From assembly GCA_009781085.1 (NCBI GenBank), contig WQYV01000011.1, positions 1 to 45,207 on the forward strand: DNA of 45,207 bases, given 5' to 3'. Made by a program: the position numbers and the translations under genes. This DNA is from Betaproteobacteria bacterium (GTDB lineage: Bacteria; Pseudomonadota; Gammaproteobacteria; Burkholderiales; Rhodocyclaceae). Numbering within the stretch: the first letter of the stretch is position 1; every line of letters starts with the position of its first letter. The notes beneath the pieces were generated by a model that saw only the letters and a list, made by a program, of their open reading frames with translations, ran no database searches and was not told the DNA's origin. This document shows positions 1-11,592 of this stretch, one piece after another.

Positions 1-309
1 CCGCCCAGGCGGCAGGCCGCACCACCGCCCCAGTACCGTGCTGCCCCGCCGCCCCGCGTAACTTACCGCAAAATGGCTCCTCTTCCGCGCGGTTCGTATG
101 CCACTTACCAACAACGTCCAGGGCGCTCCTGGCGAATGGGACGTTCATTGCCACGTACGGTTGTTTATCAGGAAATTCCATCGCCACAGATTTATAATCT
201 AGCGCCACCGCCCCGCAATCACCGTTATGTGCGCGTAGGTAACGACATCCTGCTGCTCGCAATCGGAACCGGTTTGATTGTCAATGCCTTATACGACATC
301 GGCTATTGA
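1..309 (+). CDS. RcnB-family periplasmic protein, 3' part only
   Basis: The reading frame is open from the first base of the window, so the gene starts upstream; about 102 residues remain. The N-terminal visible part is rich in Pro, Arg and Gln. The last 40 residues carry the RcnB-type ending: a Pro-Pro-Pro-Arg element, then YVRVGNDILLLAIGTGLIVN, where a Tyr/Val/Arg strand leads into a hydrophobic tail. In the RcnB family (DUF1520-like, exported) this C-terminal module is conserved, and E. coli RcnB takes part in nickel/cobalt homeostasis in the periplasm. A metal role here is only family-level inference, because many bacteria carry several RcnB-like proteins of unknown function. The internal ATG at 73 is unlikely to be the true start because the frame upstream reads the same Pro/Gln/Arg-rich composition. 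A strong terminator follows 18 bases after the stop codon. Confidence 0.7.
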   Translation, partial: PPRRQAAPPPQYRAAPPPRVTYRKMAPLPRGSYATYQQRPGRSWRMGRSLPRTVVYQEIPSPQIYNLAPPPRNHRYVRVGNDILLLAIGTGLIVNALYDIGY

Positions 310-327
310 GCGCTTTATCCCCCGCGC

Positions 328-356
328 ATGGCCGGGTATTGTCCCGGCCATTTTTT
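328..356 (+). terminator. Intrinsic terminator after the RcnB-like gene
   Basis: A perfect 9-bp stem (ATGGCCGGG, 328-336, against CCCGGCCAT, 343-351) with a 6-base loop is followed by a run of T. It faces the + direction and ends transcripts of the RcnB-like gene just before the convergent ABC transporter gene. There is no matching T-run for the minus direction. Confidence 0.85.
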
Positions 357-357
357 G

Positions 358-2226
358 TCACTTTACATTATCGTCCTCCCCAAGCTCATCACCTAGGAAA
401 CCGCCACTCTGGCGCGCCCAGAGCCGGGCATAGAGCCCACCGCGCACGAGCAGGCTGCGATGATCGCCCTCTTCGACGATGCGTCCACGATCAATGACAA
501 TCAGGCGATCCATTGCCGCGATGGTCGAGAGGCGATGCGCGATGGCTACCACGGTTTTACCTTCCATCAATTGATAGAGGCTTTTCTGGATTGCTTCTTC
601 AACTTCGGAATCGAGCGCACTGGTCGCTTCGTCGAGCAGCAAGATCGGGGCATCTTTCAGCATGACACGCGAAATAGCGATTCGCTGCCGCTGCCCACCG
701 GAAAGTTTCACCCCACGTTCGCCAACGTGGGCATCGTAGGCATGCCGCCCTTTCAGGTCGCTCAAATCCTGGATGAAGTCATGCGCTTCAGCTTTCCGGG
801 CTGCCTCCAGCATGTCGTTGTCGCTAGCGTCAGGCCGCCCATAGAGGATGTTGTCCCGAACCGAACGATGCAACAGCGAGGTATCCTGTGTCACCATGCC
901 GATCCTGGAACGCAGGCTGTCCTGGGTAACCGAGGCGATATCCTGCCCGTCGATCAGGATGCGTCCCGACTCCGGATCGTAAAAACGCAGCAGCAGGTTG
1001 ACGATGGTTGATTTGCCCGCACCTGACCGCCCGACGAGGCCGATTTTTTCGCCAGAACGGATCGTCAGATCGAGATGGTCGATGACCCGTTTTACCGTTG
1101 TCCCTTCCCCTCTCATGCCATAGGAAAAGCAGACCTGCTCAAAACGGATCTCGCCACACGTCACCGAGAGTTCCCGCGCATCAGTGCAATCCACGACCCG
1201 GGGCGGGCGGGAGAATGTATTGATTCCGTCTAGCACAGTGCCCACGTTCTCGAACAACGAGGCCATTTCCCACATGATCCAATGCGACATGCCGTTCAGG
1301 CGCAAGGCCATTGCCGTAGCCGCTGCCAACGCGCCTGCGCCGACCTCACCCCGCGACCACAGCCACAGCGCCGTGCCGGAGGTTCCCAGGATCAACCCCA
1401 TCGACAGGGTTTGCTGAACAATTTCGATGCTGCTCACCAAGCGCATTTGTCCATGTACTGTGAGCATGAATTCCTGCATGGCCGTGCGTGCGAATATGGC
1501 CTCGCGCCCTGCGTGGGAAAAAAGTTTGACCGTGGTAATGTTGGTATAAGCATCCGTCACACGCCCAGTCATCAAAGCGCGCGCATCAGCCTGCGCCCGT
1601 GCCACCCGCGCCAACCGGGGTATGAAAAACCATAAAGCACCCAGGTAACAGATCACCCACCCTAGCAAGGGCACAAGCAGCCAAGCATTGAAACCGGCAA
1701 CCACCACCGCGATAGTGGCAAAGTAAATGACGATGAACACGAGGATATCGGTCATGATGAAACAGGTATCCCTGACGGCAAGCGCGGTCTGCATCATCTT
1801 GGCCGAGATTCGCCCGGCGAACTCGTCTTGATAGAAGCTCATGCTCTGCCCAAGCATCAGGCGGTGAAAATTCCAGCGCAACCGCATCGGAAAATTGCCC
1901 GCCAGCGCCTGATGTTTGATCAGGGTATGCAGGAACACTACCCCTATGCTGGCGAGGATGATGCCCGCCAGTAGCAACAGGCCGTTCCCTGCTTTGTCCC
2001 ACAAACGGGCAGGGTTGATCGTGGAAAGCCAGTCCACCACCTTACCCAGCATGGCGAAAAGCAAGGCTTCAAAAACGCCGATAACAGCCGTGCACAACAT
2101 CATGGCGACAATCAATCCTCGCAGCTCCTCGATGCCCCGCCACAAAAAAGCAAAAAACCCGTGTGGCGACGTCACCGGAGGCGCATCAGGATAGGGATTG
2201 ACGGTTTTTTCAAAATAACTGAACAC
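358..2226 (-). CDS. ABC exporter, fused permease and ATPase (MsbA/multidrug type)
   Basis: This is a half-size exporter of 622 residues: an N-terminal six-helix membrane domain (roughly residues 30-330) followed by a nucleotide-binding domain. The ATPase domain shows Walker A (GRSGAGKST, about 398-406), the signature LSGGQRQR (about 508), Walker B with catalytic Glu (ILLLDEATSALDSE, about 525-538) and the H-loop His (AIAHRLST). As a homodimer in the inner membrane it would export a lipid or hydrophobic compound; the substrate cannot be read from sequence. I prefer the GTG at 2226 (MFSYFEKTVNPYPDAPP..., the usual N-terminus in this group) because AAAGGA sits 6 bases upstream. The in-frame ATG at 2250 lacks a Shine-Dalgarno sequence and lies inside a small hairpin. 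It stands alone, convergent with the RcnB-like gene and divergent from the metallophosphoesterase. Confidence 0.9.
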   Translation of the reverse strand: MFSYFEKTVNPYPDAPPVTSPHGFFAFLWRGIEELRGLIVAMMLCTAVIGVFEALLFAMLGKVVDWLSTINPARLWDKAGNGLLLLAGIILASIGVVFLHTLIKHQALAGNFPMRLRWNFHRLMLGQSMSFYQDEFAGRISAKMMQTALAVRDTCFIMTDILVFIVIYFATIAVVVAGFNAWLLVPLLGWVICYLGALWFFIPRLARVARAQADARALMTGRVTDAYTNITTVKLFSHAGREAIFARTAMQEFMLTVHGQMRLVSSIEIVQQTLSMGLILGTSGTALWLWSRGEVGAGALAAATAMALRLNGMSHWIMWEMASLFENVGTVLDGINTFSRPPRVVDCTDARELSVTCGEIRFEQVCFSYGMRGEGTTVKRVIDHLDLTIRSGEKIGLVGRSGAGKSTIVNLLLRFYDPESGRILIDGQDIASVTQDSLRSRIGMVTQDTSLLHRSVRDNILYGRPDASDNDMLEAARKAEAHDFIQDLSDLKGRHAYDAHVGERGVKLSGGQRQRIAISRVMLKDAPILLLDEATSALDSEVEEAIQKSLYQLMEGKTVVAIAHRLSTIAAMDRLIVIDRGRIVEEGDHRSLLVRGGLYARLWARQSGGFLGDELGEDDNVK

Positions 2227-2242
2227 GGAGGTTCCTTTAAGT

Positions 2243-2258
2243 GCTCCCATGAGGGAGC
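2243..2258 (-). promoter_or_regulatory. Small hairpin in the leader of the ABC exporter gene
   Basis: GCTCCC (2243-2248) and GGGAGC (2253-2258) form a perfect 6-bp stem with a 4-base loop, about 17 bases upstream of the preferred GTG start. It would fold in the mRNA leader and covers the alternative ATG. Its function is unknown; it may simply be part of the small palindromic repeats found nearby. Confidence 0.35.
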
Positions 2259-2338
2259 CAAGATGCAGACAAGGTTATGGAAGGGTACTACTGGAACAAC
2301 TTTAGCAGTGCCAGGTAAAGGCTGTCATGGTGATGGCT

Positions 2339-2375
2339 GGGAAGGGGCAATACCCTTCCCTCTCCCGCAAGCGGG
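2339..2375. repeat. REP-like pair of small palindromes
   Basis: Two adjacent inverted repeats: GGGAAGGG (2339-2346) with CCCTTCCC (2353-2360), then CCCGC (2364-2368) with GCGGG (2371-2375). The CTCTCCCGC...GCGGG theme recurs at 34152-34203, also between genes, which suggests a dispersed extragenic palindromic element. They lie in the gap between the divergent ABC exporter and metallophosphoesterase genes. Confidence 0.45.
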
Positions 2376-2494
2376 CGAAGGATGGCAAGCGGTTTTTGGT
2401 AAAAACCGTCATTGCAAAAAATAATCAAAACAAATATATCTTAATCAAAATGAGTGTTATCATGATATCCGGAATATTTTGCGGAGGGCGCAAG

Positions 2495-3022
2495 GTGCAA
2501 AAAACATGGTTTATCGCCGACACTCATTTTGGCCACACGAACATTATCAAGTACGAAAAGCGCCCGTTTTCATCCGCGCAGGAAATGGATACGGCCTTAA
2601 TCAATAACTGGAATACCTGTGTCAAAAAGGAAGATAAAATTTTCATCTTGGGAGATTTTGTTTTTTTACCCTCAGATCAAACAATAAAAACAGCCCAAAA
2701 CCTCAATGGCTATAAAATTTTGGTTCTGGGCAACCACGATAGGAACCGTTCAGTGATTTGGTGGCAAAAAGCGGGTTTTAATGAAGTATCTGCTTACCCC
2801 ATAATACTAGATGATTTTTATATCCTGTCGCACGAACCGATGTATCTCAACAAAAACATGCCCTACGCAAATATCTTCGGCCATGTGCATGGTAATCCGA
2901 TGTATACGGATTGTTCCTCCCAGTCCTTCTGCGTGTCAGTGGAGCGCATTGGCTACGCACCTATCGAATTTGAAGAAATCAAGCGCCGGATGCAGGAAAG
3001 TTCGTTCCGAGAAAGCAAATAA
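2495..3022 (+). CDS. Calcineurin-like metallophosphoesterase
   Basis: A 175-residue protein with every metal-binding motif of the metallophosphoesterase superfamily: DTHFGH (D-x-H) near residue 8, GDF near 50, GNHD near 77 and GHVHG near 128. Such single-domain enzymes hydrolyse phosphomonoesters or phosphodiesters with a two-metal centre; the substrate is unknown. The start chosen is GTG at 2495, because GGAGG lies 7 bases upstream and the protein then opens directly with the first beta strand (QKTWFIADTHFGH). The upstream in-frame ATGs give a non-homologous extension read through the REP-like repeats. The gene is clearly richer in A and T than its neighbours (AAA/AAT/ATT codons are frequent), so it was probably acquired by transfer; close relatives are often phage- or island-borne. 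It has no obvious operon partner. Confidence 0.85.
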   Translation: MQKTWFIADTHFGHTNIIKYEKRPFSSAQEMDTALINNWNTCVKKEDKIFILGDFVFLPSDQTIKTAQNLNGYKILVLGNHDRNRSVIWWQKAGFNEVSAYPIILDDFYILSHEPMYLNKNMPYANIFGHVHGNPMYTDCSSQSFCVSVERIGYAPIEFEEIKRRMQESSFRESK

Positions 3023-3078
3023 CGGCGACCCTGACTGATGGTGAGCCCTTCGGTTTACTTTATGATTTTTACATTCTC

Positions 3079-3517
3079 ATGATTCCAATCTACCGCCATC
3101 CCCGCCCCTGTTGATCTTGCACTGGCAGAAAGTTTGTTGGAGGCAGGGGGTATTCTATATTTTGTGCATAATAGACATTTCGACGGGTTATTCTCCGGAA
3201 TCCAGGTAGCGCTTCACAATACCGCAACGACTATGCTGGTGGATGCGGGCTTTCTTTGAACTCGTGAAGTTTTGGCAGATTTATTCATGGAAACTGAACC
3301 AGAACCACCACCAACACTTCCTCGTCTTCATCTTTCTATAGGGCAGATTTTTTGTATGCTGCGTGAAATAGTCTTTTTCGGCTGGTTTCCCCTCAACGGT
3401 GGCGAAAAAATGATAAAGCTTCCGACGAAACGAACGCTTCCTGTGACCCTTCCAGACCCGTGCGAAACAACCCTCAAACCGCTTCCAGCTTCGCCATCGA
3501 CAGCAGCAGCCATTTAA
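3079..3517 (+). pseudogene. Broken DUF2007-type (putative signal-transducing) protein gene
   Basis: Three pieces of one protein are readable in order. The ATG at 3079 gives MIPIYRHPRP, which stops after two more codons. Shifting by one base in the C-rich run at 3100-3108 gives PVDLALAESLLEAGGI and YFVHNRHFDGLF, the core DUF2007 strand-helix pattern. That frame meets TGA at 3257 and then resumes in the same frame with TREVLADLF, a Glu/Pro-rich linker and IVFFGWF, which I recognise as the usual hydrophobic tail of these proteins. So there is one frameshift and one in-frame stop. The tail runs a little past 3474 and overlaps the end of uvrD, which faces it. Assignment rests on pattern memory of the family; a sequencing error could explain the frameshift but hardly both lesions. 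Confidence 0.55.
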
Positions 3518-5690
3518 CGCCCGCGTCACCGAAGTTGATGCGCAGCTTGGCATCGTTGCCAGCACCCTCAGCTGCAACGATCACGCCATAACCAAATGTG
3601 GGATGGCGTACGTTCTGCCCGATGCGAAAGCCCCCGGACAGTGCGTTTGAGAGCCGTGCGTTCGTCGGTGGAACGGGAACCGAGGGGCGGGAAACATCCC
3701 TCTTGTGCCAGTCATCGCCAGCATACCCACCGAAACGCATGCTTGAGGCGGGCTGCGTGAGCAGTTTGAGCAGTTCCGGCGGTATTTCGTCGAGAAACCT
3801 CGACCGCAGGTGGTAATGCACCTGCCCGTGCAGCGAACGACTCTGAGCGCAGGACAAATACAGGCGTTCGCGGGCACGGGTCACCGCTACGTACATCAAC
3901 CGCCGTTCTTCTTCCAACCCCGCAGCCTCGCGCAAGCTGTTGGCGTGCGGAAAGAGTTCTTCTTCCAGCCCACATAGGAAAACAATGTCGAATTCCAGCC
4001 CTTTGGCCGAATGTACGGTCATCAACTGCACGGCTTCTTCCTGCGCGCCCGCCTGATGGTCTCCAGCTTCGAGCGAGGCGTGATCGAGAAAATCTGCCAG
4101 CAGAGCGCGCGGCTGCGGCAGGGTTTCAGGGTCGGCACGGGTTTCGGCGCAGAAATTTTCGGCAGCACGGACGAGTTCGGCAAGATTTTCAAGCCTGTCC
4201 TGGCCTTCTTTCTCTGCCTGGTAGTGCGTGGAGAGGCCACTGCGTTCGAGCATGTGTTCCACCAGTTCGGGCAGCGGCAGGGTTTCCGTCTCGCGGCGCA
4301 ATGTTTCAACCAGGCTCACGAAACGCGCAAGCGAAGCGGCGCTTTTGCCGGACAGATGCGGCACAGTGGCATACAGGCTGCCACTCCATTGCCGAGCCGC
4401 GTCCTGGAGCATTTCTTGCGTGCGCGCACCAATGCCTCGCGTAGGGAAATTCACCACACGCATGAAGGCAGTGTCGTCCCCAGGATTGGCAATTAGGCGC
4501 AGGTAAGCAAGCGCGTGTTTAACCTCTTGGCGCTCGAAAAACCGTAATCCTCCATGTACGCGATACGGCACACCGTTTGTGAAAAGCTGGTGTTCGAGTA
4601 CGCGCGACTGGGCGTTGGCCCGGTACAGCACGGCAATGTCGCTACGCGTTGAACCATCACGTAGCAGGGCTTGTATTTCTTCGACGATCCAGCGCGCTTC
4701 AATCATATCGCTGAATGCCTCGAATAGCCGGAGCGGCTCGCCTTCGCCCTGCTCCGTCCAGAGGTTCTTGCCCAGGCGATTGCCGTTGTTCCGGATGATG
4801 GCGTTGGCCGCATCAAGGATATTACCGTGCGAGCGGTAGTTCTGTTCCAAGCGGATGATATCCCGCACCTGGAATTCCCGCTCGAAGCTGCGCATGTTAC
4901 CGATTTCCGCGCCCCGAAAACGGTAGATGCTCTGGTCGTCATCCCCGACGCAGAAAAGCGCCGCACCCCCCTCCTCCCCATTGGAGGCAAGCATTTTCAG
5001 CCAGCGGTACTGCAGGATGTTGGTGTCCTGAAACTCGTCGACCAGGATGTAGCGGAAACGCTGCTGGTAGTGCCGCCGGATCGGCTCGTTGCGCTGGAGC
5101 AATTCGTAGCTGCGTAGCAACAGTTCAGCAAAATCCACGACCGATTCCCGCTGGCACTGGGCATCGTATTCCTGGTACAACTCAATGCGGCTACGCGTAT
5201 ATTTGTCCAGGGCTTCAACTACATGTGGGCGCAAGCCCGCTTCCTTGTTGGCATTGATGAAATGCTGCAGGTCGCGCGGCGGGAATTTTTCATCGTCGAC
5301 ATTGAGCGTTTTCAGCAGCCGCTTGATCGCTGCAAGCTGGTCGGCGGTATCGAGAATCTGGAACAAGCGATCCAGTCCGGCATCGTGGTGATGCGCTCGT
5401 AGCATGCGGTTACACAGCCCGTGGAAGGTGCCGATCCACATCCCACGCAAGTTCACCGGCAGCATGGCTTCGAGCCTTGAGTGCATTTCGCGCGCAGCCT
5501 TGTTGGTGAACGTCACGGCAAGTATGCCCGCCGGGCTCACCATGCCTTGCCTCAGCAACCAGGCAATGCGGGTAGTGAGCACTCGGGTCTTGCCAGAGCC
5601 AGCCCCAGCAAGCACCAAGGCATGCCGCGTAGGCAGGGTGACAGCTTCGGCTTGTTGCGGATTCAGGCGGGTGAGTAGCGGGTCAGACAT
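3474..5690 (-). CDS. uvrD: ATP-dependent DNA helicase UvrD/PcrA
   Basis: A superfamily 1A 3'-5' helicase of 738 residues, close to the usual 720-750. Seen in order: the Q-motif region (LNPQQAEAV), Walker A GAGSGKT (29-35), motif II DEFQDT, motif III GDDDQSIYRFRGA, motif IV with LEQNYRS, motif V VHSAKGLEFDIVF, and motif VI EERRLMYVAVTRARERLYL. The C-terminus has the short basic-hydrophobic Tudor-like tail (HPTFGYGVI...) that UvrD/PcrA use to contact RNA polymerase or UvrB partners. It unwinds DNA in nucleotide excision repair and mismatch repair in the cytoplasm. The ATG at 5690 matches the family N-terminus. It is transcribed alone and overlaps the tail of the broken DUF2007-type gene at its 3' end. 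Rep is the main alternative, but the C-terminal tail favours UvrD. Confidence 0.93.
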   Translation of the reverse strand: MSDPLLTRLNPQQAEAVTLPTRHALVLAGAGSGKTRVLTTRIAWLLRQGMVSPAGILAVTFTNKAAREMHSRLEAMLPVNLRGMWIGTFHGLCNRMLRAHHHDAGLDRLFQILDTADQLAAIKRLLKTLNVDDEKFPPRDLQHFINANKEAGLRPHVVEALDKYTRSRIELYQEYDAQCQRESVVDFAELLLRSYELLQRNEPIRRHYQQRFRYILVDEFQDTNILQYRWLKMLASNGEEGGAALFCVGDDDQSIYRFRGAEIGNMRSFEREFQVRDIIRLEQNYRSHGNILDAANAIIRNNGNRLGKNLWTEQGEGEPLRLFEAFSDMIEARWIVEEIQALLRDGSTRSDIAVLYRANAQSRVLEHQLFTNGVPYRVHGGLRFFERQEVKHALAYLRLIANPGDDTAFMRVVNFPTRGIGARTQEMLQDAARQWSGSLYATVPHLSGKSAASLARFVSLVETLRRETETLPLPELVEHMLERSGLSTHYQAEKEGQDRLENLAELVRAAENFCAETRADPETLPQPRALLADFLDHASLEAGDHQAGAQEEAVQLMTVHSAKGLEFDIVFLCGLEEELFPHANSLREAAGLEEERRLMYVAVTRARERLYLSCAQSRSLHGQVHYHLRSRFLDEIPPELLKLLTQPASSMRFGGYAGDDWHKRDVSRPSVPVPPTNARLSNALSGGFRIGQNVRHPTFGYGVIVAAEGAGNDAKLRINFGDAGVKWLLLSMAKLEAV

Positions 5691-5833
5691 GAGTGTTCCT
5701 CAAACGCCCGCCATTCTAACCGCCAGCCGCCTTAGTTCCGTCAATGCTTTTTTTTGTGCCTGACCTGCATTTTGCACGCTTGCATCTTGAAAACGCCTTG
5801 AGCCTGTACTACACTCTGTATTGTGCGTAGCAG

Positions 5834-5914
5834 CAAATTAACTTAAAATTAAAATAATATATTTATATAACTTTATAAAAAATAAAGAATATTTCTAAAA
5901 AAATTATATTTTTG
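5834..5914. other. Extremely AT-rich intergenic stretch
   Basis: Almost unbroken A and T with no coding pattern on either strand. It lies between the divergent uvrD gene and the candidate small RNA, and a TATATT box sits at its downstream edge (5905-5910). Such tracts in GC-rich genomes are typical curved promoter regions and H-NS targets; an H-NS-family gene lies at 12926. The remaining bases from 5691 to 5833 hold nothing I recognise. Confidence 0.5.
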
Positions 5915-5916
5915 CA

Positions 5917-8724
<2,808 letters not shown>

Positions 8725-8728
8725 AGAC

Positions 8729-9244
8729 ATGTCCCCTCCATTCTTCCGTCTCACCCGCCACTTGCAGCTCATCTTCTTTGCCTTCGGCCTCGCCGCACTT
8801 GCCGGTTGCGGCTTCCATCTGAGTGGCCCGCGGCCGTTGGCCTTCTCCACCATCCATATCAGTGCGAGCGAATACACATCACTAGGTATCGCCCTGCGCC
8901 GCCAGGTAGCGTTGAGTGGTTCGACCAAGGTCGAAAAAGATGCTTCCCGCGCTGAAGCCAAGCTCCAGATAATCGCCAACGATCGCTCGCGCGAGATCCT
9001 GAGCCTCACCCCTGCTGGTACGGTACGTGAATACGAACTCACCCAAACCCTACGCTTTCGCCTCATCGACCACGACGGCAAAGAATTGATCCCTCCCTCC
9101 GCGATTTCCGCCCGGCGCGAATTAACCTTCAGCGACGAACTTGTTCTCAGCAAAGAGCAGGAAGAAGCGCTGCTTTACGACGACATGGAAAGCGATCTCG
9201 TGCGTCAGATCATGCGGCGGCTATCCTCCTGGCAGCGTCCGTGA
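8729..9244 (+). CDS. lptE: LPS-assembly lipoprotein LptE
   Basis: A 171-residue lipoprotein that plugs the LptD barrel and helps insert lipopolysaccharide into the outer membrane. The N-terminus has a short charged start, a hydrophobic stretch and the lipobox LAGC, with lipidated Cys near residue 27, followed by the family signature GFHLSG. The body fits the compact LptE fold with a polar C-terminus and a final amphipathic helix (DDMESDLVRQIMRRL). ATG at 8729 was chosen over the TTG at 8714, which overlaps leuS. It sits 4 bases after leuS and overlaps holA by 4 bases (GTGA), so the three genes are very likely co-transcribed and coupled. Confidence 0.93.
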   Translation: MSPPFFRLTRHLQLIFFAFGLAALAGCGFHLSGPRPLAFSTIHISASEYTSLGIALRRQVALSGSTKVEKDASRAEAKLQIIANDRSREILSLTPAGTVREYELTQTLRFRLIDHDGKELIPPSAISARRELTFSDELVLSKEQEEALLYDDMESDLVRQIMRRLSSWQRP

Positions 9245-10245
9245 ACCTACGCCCGAACGATTTCACCCGCTATCTTGAAAAACCGCTCGCCCCGTTATGG
9301 GTGCTGCATGGTGACGAACTGCTGACTTTGGAAGCGGCGGATGCATTGCGCGCAACCGCACGCCGCCAAGGGGTTGACGAACGCGAAACTCTGGTCGTGG
9401 ACAAGGGTTTCCGCTGGGATACCCTGACGCTGTCTGCGAGCAACCTCTCGCTCTTTGGTGGATCGAAACTTATCGACCTACGTATTCCCACCGCCAAACC
9501 CGGTCGGGACGGCGGCGAGATGCTCCAGCGTTATGCTGCTGCGCTGCCCGCCGGGACAGTGACCCTAATCACCCTGCCTGCACTCGATTGGCAAACGAAA
9601 AAAACTACTTGGTTCAAGGCCATTGCCGAAGTCGGGACGACCGTCGAATTCGAGACACCGCCGCGCGAGCGCCTGCCCGCATGGGTCACCGCACGATTGG
9701 CCACACAGCGTCAGTCCGTGCCTGCGGGGGCACTGGAATTCATCGTCAATCACGTTGAAGGTAACCTGCTCGCCGCACATCAGGAAATTCTCAAACTTGG
9801 ACTACTGTACGGCGAAGGTGAACTAACGATTCCCCAAGTCGAAGCGGCAGTGCTCAACGTAACCCGCTACGACATCGACATGCTGCGGCAGGCATTTCTT
9901 TCGGGTGACGCAGCCCGCTGCGCACGCTTGCTTAATGGGCTGCGCGGCGAAGGCGCACCCGCACCGCTGATATTGTGGGCGCTGGCCAACGAAATCCGCA
10001 CGCTCGCCCTGCTGCGTAGCGACACCGACATGGGGCAACCGCTGGCCGCACTTTTCAAGGCCGAACGCATTTTCGACTCTGCACGCCAGCAAGCCATTCG
10101 CGCCGCCTTAGCCCGTTTGACCCGCCCCACCCTGCACACCGCCCTGCTCCACGCCGCCCGCATCGACCGCATGGCCAAGGGGCTCGTCCGTGGCGAAATC
10201 TGGGACGAGTTCCTGCATCTGGCCTTGCGGCTATGCCCACGCTGA
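9241..10245 (+). CDS. holA: DNA polymerase III subunit delta
   Basis: A 334-residue protein with the HolA layout: an N-terminal Walker-like but nucleotide-non-binding domain ([19 protein letters not shown], the place where delta contacts the beta clamp), the GGSKLIDLR strand, then helical lid and collar domains (ISAQ-like region near [14 protein letters not shown] and a C-terminal four-helix bundle). Delta is the wrench that opens the sliding clamp within the clamp-loader complex. The start is GTG at 9241, which overlaps the lptE stop codon as GTGA; this coupling and the fit of the N-terminus decide the start. The gene after lptE is holA in most beta- and gamma-proteobacteria, which supports the call. 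Confidence 0.93.
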   Translation: MNLRPNDFTRYLEKPLAPLWVLHGDELLTLEAADALRATARRQGVDERETLVVDKGFRWDTLTLSASNLSLFGGSKLIDLRIPTAKPGRDGGEMLQRYAAALPAGTVTLITLPALDWQTKKTTWFKAIAEVGTTVEFETPPRERLPAWVTARLATQRQSVPAGALEFIVNHVEGNLLAAHQEILKLGLLYGEGELTIPQVEAAVLNVTRYDIDMLRQAFLSGDAARCARLLNGLRGEGAPAPLILWALANEIRTLALLRSDTDMGQPLAALFKAERIFDSARQQAIRAALARLTRPTLHTALLHAARIDRMAKGLVRGEIWDEFLHLALRLCPR

Positions 10246-10310
10246 GGTCGGCAAACACGGCATTCGTATTCAGTGTTCTAATTCCATTTTTCTGGCTCCC
10301 TTTATACCAG

Positions 10311-11588
10311 ATGGACATCCAGCACATCATGCACACCTTGGGTCGTCAGGCGCGCGAGGCCTCTCGCGTGCTGGCGGTTGCTTCGACCGGGATCAAAAAC
10401 ATGGCGCTCGTCGCAACGGCGGAAGAAATCCGTCGCCAGCGCGATACTTTGCTGGCCGCCAATGCCAAAGACCTCGCCCTAGCGCGGCAAACCGGGTTGG
10501 AAGCGGCTATGCTCGACCGCCTGGGGCTGAATGAAAAAAGCGTCGAAGCCATGGCCACCGGACTCGAACAAGTCGCCTCACTCCCCGACCCGGTAGGAGA
10601 AATCACCGATGTCCGCCGCCGCCCCTCGGGCATCCAGGTCGGCAAGATGCGCGTGCCGCTTGGCGTAATCGGCATCATTTACGAAGCGCGTCCCAATGTA
10701 ACCGCCGATGCCGCCGCGCTCTGCCTGAAAGCAGGCAACGCCGCAATCCTGCGCGGAGGCAGCGAAGCCATCGAATCCAACCGCGCCATTGCCGCCTGCG
10801 TTCAGGCCGGGCTGGCCGCCGTCGAGTTGCCTACCACCTCCGTGCAGGTTGTCGACAGCACCGACCGGGCAGCGGTCGGTGCGCTCATCACGATGCCGGA
10901 GTACGTCGACGTTATCGTCCCGCGCGGTGGGAAAGGGCTTATCGAGCGCATCTCGAACGAAGCGCGTGTGCCGGTCATCAAACATCTCGACGGCAACTGC
11001 CACGTCTATATCGACGATGAAGCCGACCCTTCAATGATCGTACCCATCGTCGAAAACGCCAAAACGCAACGCTACGGAGTTTGCAACACCGCCGAAACGC
11101 TCCTGGTTTCGCGCGGGAAGGCCGCGTCGGCATTGCCGGAAATCGCCGCCATGCTGGCTGCCAAAAGCGTAGAAATGCGCTGTTGCGAAGAATCGCTCGC
11201 CCTATTGCGGCTTTGCGATATCCCCGGCGCAAAACTCGTTGCCGCGTGCGAAGAAGATTGGGGCGAGGAATACCTGGCTCCGATCATCGCGATCAAAATC
11301 GTTGCTGGGCTCGACGAAGCCATTGCCCACATCAACACCTGGAGTTCCAGTCACACGGAAGCCATCGTCACCGAGAATTACACACGTGCTATGCGTTTCT
11401 TGCGTGAAGTGGATTCCTCCTCCGTCATGGTCAATGCCTCCACCCGCTTCGCTGACGGTTTTGAATACGGCCTTGGCGCGGAAATCGGCATTTCTACCGA
11501 CAAAATCCACGCACGCGGCCCCGTTGGCCTCGAAGGGTTGACCAGCCAGAAATGGATTGTCTTCGGCGACGGCGACGTACGCCGCTAG
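10311..11588 (+). CDS. proA: Gamma-glutamyl phosphate reductase
   Basis: A 425-residue enzyme of proline biosynthesis that reduces gamma-glutamyl phosphate with NADPH to glutamate semialdehyde. It belongs to the aldehyde-dehydrogenase superfamily. Seen: the NAD(P)-fold core with [32 protein letters not shown], and the active-site Cys in [13 protein letters not shown]. The C-terminal signature [20 protein letters not shown] is complete. The start at 10311 ([17 protein letters not shown]) fits the family; the in-frame upstream start would overlap holA. A second Met six codons downstream is also possible. No strong Shine-Dalgarno sequence is visible. proB is not in the window. xerD starts 4 bases after the stop. 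Confidence 0.96.
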   Translation: MDIQHIMHTLGRQAREASRVLAVASTGIKNMALVATAEEIRRQRDTLLAANAKDLALARQTGLEAAMLDRLGLNEKSVEAMATGLEQVASLPDPVGEITDVRRRPSGIQVGKMRVPLGVIGIIYEARPNVTADAAALCLKAGNAAILRGGSEAIESNRAIAACVQAGLAAVELPTTSVQVVDSTDRAAVGALITMPEYVDVIVPRGGKGLIERISNEARVPVIKHLDGNCHVYIDDEADPSMIVPIVENAKTQRYGVCNTAETLLVSRGKAASALPEIAAMLAAKSVEMRCCEESLALLRLCDIPGAKLVAACEEDWGEEYLAPIIAIKIVAGLDEAIAHINTWSSSHTEAIVTENYTRAMRFLREVDSSSVMVNASTRFADGFEYGLGAEIGISTDKIHARGPVGLEGLTSQKWIVFGDGDVRR

Positions 11589-11592
11589 GGCA

